Shown here piece by piece: positions 61,682 to 64,000 of a DNA stretch of 64,000 nt. Source of the DNA: Hymenobacter sp. YC55. GTDB taxonomy: Bacteria > Bacteroidota > Bacteroidia > Cytophagales > Hymenobacteraceae. The number at the start of each line of letters is the position of its first letter. Position 1 is the stretch's first letter. Location: contig NZ_JARNTX010000005.1 of the NCBI RefSeq assembly GCF_029433095.1, positions 124,001 to 188,000 on the forward strand. The letters are read 5' to 3'. Made by a program: the position numbers and the translations under genes. The notes below the pieces were generated by a model. That model saw only the letters and a list, made by a program, of their open reading frames with translations, was not told the DNA's origin and did not search any database.

Positions 61682-64000
61682 ATGCATAGCAAACACAGCA
61701 AACTTCTGGTGGCCGCTGGCCTGCTCCTCGGCGGGCTAACAACTTGCCAGAAGCTACCCGCACCTACCGCCAGTGTGGCCACCACCCCTGTCGCTTCGCC
61801 CTGGCCCACCGTTACCACTCAGACGCGCCCGTGGGTGCGCTGGTGGTGGATGGGCAGCGCGGTTGATGCCAAAAACCTGCGCCTACAGCTCACACAGTTC
61901 AAAGACGTTGGCTTGGGCGGGGCGGAAATCACGCCTATCTACGGCGCAGTCGGCTACGAGCAGCAGTACATCGACTACCTGTCGCCAACCTGGCTGAAGA
62001 TGCTAAGCACCACCACCCGCACGGCCGATAGCCTCGGTTTGGGCGTGGATATGAACGTGGGCACTGGCTGGCCCTACGGCGGCCCCCAAATCACACCCGA
62101 GCAAGCAGCCAGTAAGCTCGTGGTGCAGAAATATTCGCTAAGTGCTGGGCAGCGCCTCAAGGAGAAACTAGCGCTGCAAGACCCCAAGCAATTGCGCGCC
62201 GCCCCGCTGGTGGCGCTGACCGCCTACGGCAGCAAAGGCGAGCGGCTGGATTTACGCAGCAAAGTTGCCACCGATGGTACTTTGAACTGGCAACCAACCG
62301 CTGGCACTTGGGAACTATATGCGGCCTTTGGCGGCAACACCCGCCAGATGGTGAAACGGGCGGCTCCCGGTGGCGCCGGCCTCGTGCTCGACCACCTCTC
62401 GCAAGAGGCGCTGAAAACCTACCTCAACCGTTTCGACCAAGCCTTTGCCGGCCAGCCAACCGGCGTGCGGTCCTTCTTCAACGACAGCTACGAAGTATTC
62501 GAGGCCGACTTTACGCCGCGTCTACTCGACGAGTTTCAGAAGCGCCGCGGCTACGACGTGCGGCCCTACCTGCGCGAACTGGTAAGCAAAAGCACTACCG
62601 ATGAAGCGGCCCGCCTGCGCGACGACTACCGCGAAACTATGGCCGAGCTAGTCCAGGAAAACTTCGTGACTCCTTGGACAGCCTGGATTCACGGCAAAAA
62701 GGGATTGTCCCGCAATCAGTCTCACGGCTTCCCCGGCAACCTACTCGACCTCTACGCCACCGTTGATATACCGGAGTGCGAAACGTTCGGCATCACCCGT
62801 TTCCCGATTCCCGACATCCGGTACTACTCCGAAGAAGCCGCTTACACGAATCCGCCGCCGGACTTGGTGATGCTGAAATTTGCGTCGTCGGCCGGTCATG
62901 TGCTGGGCAAACCACTGGTGTCGTCGGAGACGTTTACGTGGCTGGGCGAGCATTTCAAGGTGCCGCTTTCTAACTGCAAGCCAGAAGTGGAACAGGTGTT
63001 TCTGGCGGGCGTCAACCACGTGTTTTACCACGGCACTACCTACTCGCCGGCTGAGGCCCCTTGGCCCGGCTGGCTGTTCTACGCCTCCACCAATTTCGCG
63101 CCTTCCAACAGTTGGTGGCCCCACCTAACGGGCCTGAACGACTACATCACCCGCTGCCAATCGGTGCTGCAAGCCGGCCGCCCCGAAAGCGACGTGCTGC
63201 TCTATTGGCCCGTTTACGACGTGCGCCATTACGCCCCGCCCACCAAGCTCGATATGATGGTTAGCATCCACACCATCGACCAGTGGCTGCAACCCACCGC
63301 GTTCTACCCGGATGCGCAGCAGCTGATAAAAAGCGGCTACGCTGTTGATTTCGTGTCCGACAAGCTCCTGCAACAGTCGCAGGTGAGCGGTGGCCGGTTG
63401 CAAGTGGCGCCCCAAGGTGCCATCTACCAGGCGCTGGTGGTGCCCAAGGCTGATTTCATGCCCGTTGAAACCCTAGAAAACATAGTGCAGCGGGCCCAAC
63501 AGGGTGCAACGGTTATCATCCAGGAAATGCCCAATGATGTGCCCGGCTTTCACCAGCTCGAAAACCGGCGGCAACGACTGCGCAGTATTGTGGCAGGCCT
63601 AAACTTCTCTACCGTCAGCGCGGGCGTGCAGCTGGCCAAAGTCGGCAGCGGCCAGATTTTGCTGGCGCCCAACGTGCAGCAAGCCCTCGACTATCAGAAA
63701 ATCACTCGAGAAACCCTTACGGATTCCGGCCTGAAATTCATTCGCCGCGCCGTACCTGATGGCCGCTATTACTACCTTGTTAACCACACTGCGAAACCCG
63801 TAAACTCTTGGGTGCCCTTGAACACAGCCGCTAGCTCGGTGCTCTTTCTCGACCCGCAAACCGGCCGCAGTGGCCTAGCTGCTAGCAAGTCGGAAGGCAA
63901 CGGCACCAGTGTTCGGCTCCAGTTGCAACCCGGCGAGGCCATGATTGTGAAAACATCAACCGGCGCAACTCCCGGGGGCCCGGCGTGGCCCTACCTCGCA
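61682..64000 (+). CDS. Second GH106-like glycosyl hydrolase, lipoprotein (3' end missing)
   Basis: 773 codons open from ATG 61682 to the end of the window with no stop. MHSKHSKLLVAAGLLLGGLT ends in a lipobox-like GGLTTC, so it is probably a lipoprotein. RPWVRWWWMGSAVDAKNLRL and KDVGLGGAEITPIYGAVG begin the GH106-like barrel; SFFNDSYEVFEADFTPRLLD, FQKRRGYDVRPYLRELV, VSSETFTWLGEHFKVPL and VNHVFYHGTTYSPAEAPWPG follow. It parallels the first GH106 (EVF/EAG and FQKRRGYD regions) but is well diverged, so it likely cleaves a different rhamnosyl bond or end. It lies 103 bp after CE15. Confidence 0.9.
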   Translation, partial: MHSKHSKLLVAAGLLLGGLTTCQKLPAPTASVATTPVASPWPTVTTQTRPWVRWWWMGSAVDAKNLRLQLTQFKDVGLGGAEITPIYGAVGYEQQYIDYLSPTWLKMLSTTTRTADSLGLGVDMNVGTGWPYGGPQITPEQAASKLVVQKYSLSAGQRLKEKLALQDPKQLRAAPLVALTAYGSKGERLDLRSKVATDGTLNWQPTAGTWELYAAFGGNTRQMVKRAAPGGAGLVLDHLSQEALKTYLNRFDQAFAGQPTGVRSFFNDSYEVFEADFTPRLLDEFQKRRGYDVRPYLRELVSKSTTDEAARLRDDYRETMAELVQENFVTPWTAWIHGKKGLSRNQSHGFPGNLLDLYATVDIPECETFGITRFPIPDIRYYSEEAAYTNPPPDLVMLKFASSAGHVLGKPLVSSETFTWLGEHFKVPLSNCKPEVEQVFLAGVNHVFYHGTTYSPAEAPWPGWLFYASTNFAPSNSWWPHLTGLNDYITRCQSVLQAGRPESDVLLYWPVYDVRHYAPPTKLDMMVSIHTIDQWLQPTAFYPDAQQLIKSGYAVDFVSDKLLQQSQVSGGRLQVAPQGAIYQALVVPKADFMPVETLENIVQRAQQGATVIIQEMPNDVPGFHQLENRRQRLRSIVAGLNFSTVSAGVQLAKVGSGQILLAPNVQQALDYQKITRETLTDSGLKFIRRAVPDGRYYYLVNHTAKPVNSWVPLNTAASSVLFLDPQTGRSGLAASKSEGNGTSVRLQLQPGEAMIVKTSTGATPGGPAWPYLA

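Overview
The window looks like chromosomal DNA of a Bacteroidota bacterium, most likely a Hymenobacter-like member of the Cytophagales. The evidence is GC-rich coding DNA, SusC/SusD pairs, hybrid two-component regulators that end in AraC-type domains, a type IX secretion sorting domain, frequent weak ribosome binding sites, and several small proteins of types I associate with Hymenobacter. The genus is an inference from protein style, not a database result. I saw no rRNA, tRNA, CRISPR array, transposase or phage gene.

Layout. 1-2427: 3' part of a hybrid sensor kinase/AraC regulator. 2504-3154: two small genes, one apparently frameshifted. 3436-5146: a TetR regulator and a luciferase-like flavin monooxygenase, each preceded by the same operator. 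5335-19184: a seven-gene minus-strand block that reads as a peptide-use locus: SusC, SusD, large zinc protease, secreted M20 hydrolase, amino-acid permease, lipoprotein serine hydrolase and isoaspartyl peptidase. 19185-20397: long non-coding leader of that SusC. 20398-25121: small genes, an OmpR-type two-component system with a small membrane protein and a ten-cysteine Csp-like protein, and an ECF sigma factor. 25611-31787: sulfatase, SDR oxidoreductase, GH15 hydrolase and D-cysteine desulfhydrase-like PLP enzyme. 31964-48086: a polysaccharide utilisation locus (PUL) with a sugar-binding HTCS regulator, PfkB sugar kinase, SusC, SusD, three GH30 enzymes and a GH2 enzyme. 48563-53423: small protein, four-PAS histidine kinase and a membrane glycosyltransferase. 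54331-64000: plus-strand rhamnogalacturonan-I locus with a PL11 lyase (T9SS cargo), a GH106 rhamnosidase, a CE15-like esterase and a second GH106-like protein that runs off the window.

Working together. The window contains three nutrient-acquisition systems. The first appears to feed on protein or peptides. The second feeds on a beta-glycan, and its enzymes suggest a beta-1,6- or mixed beta-glucan whose monosaccharide is sensed by the HTCS and phosphorylated by the kinase. The third dismantles the rhamnose/galacturonate backbone of pectin. Between the first and second lies a probable metal or envelope stress module. Its candidate promoters carry CATTAGA direct repeats spaced 10 bp apart.

Non-coding structure is rich: two near-identical palindromic elements, a third palindromic family, a pair of covarying hairpins in the SusC leader, a nested hairpin over a start codon, and many strong terminators. 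Two small genes look broken by loss of one base in a short G run.
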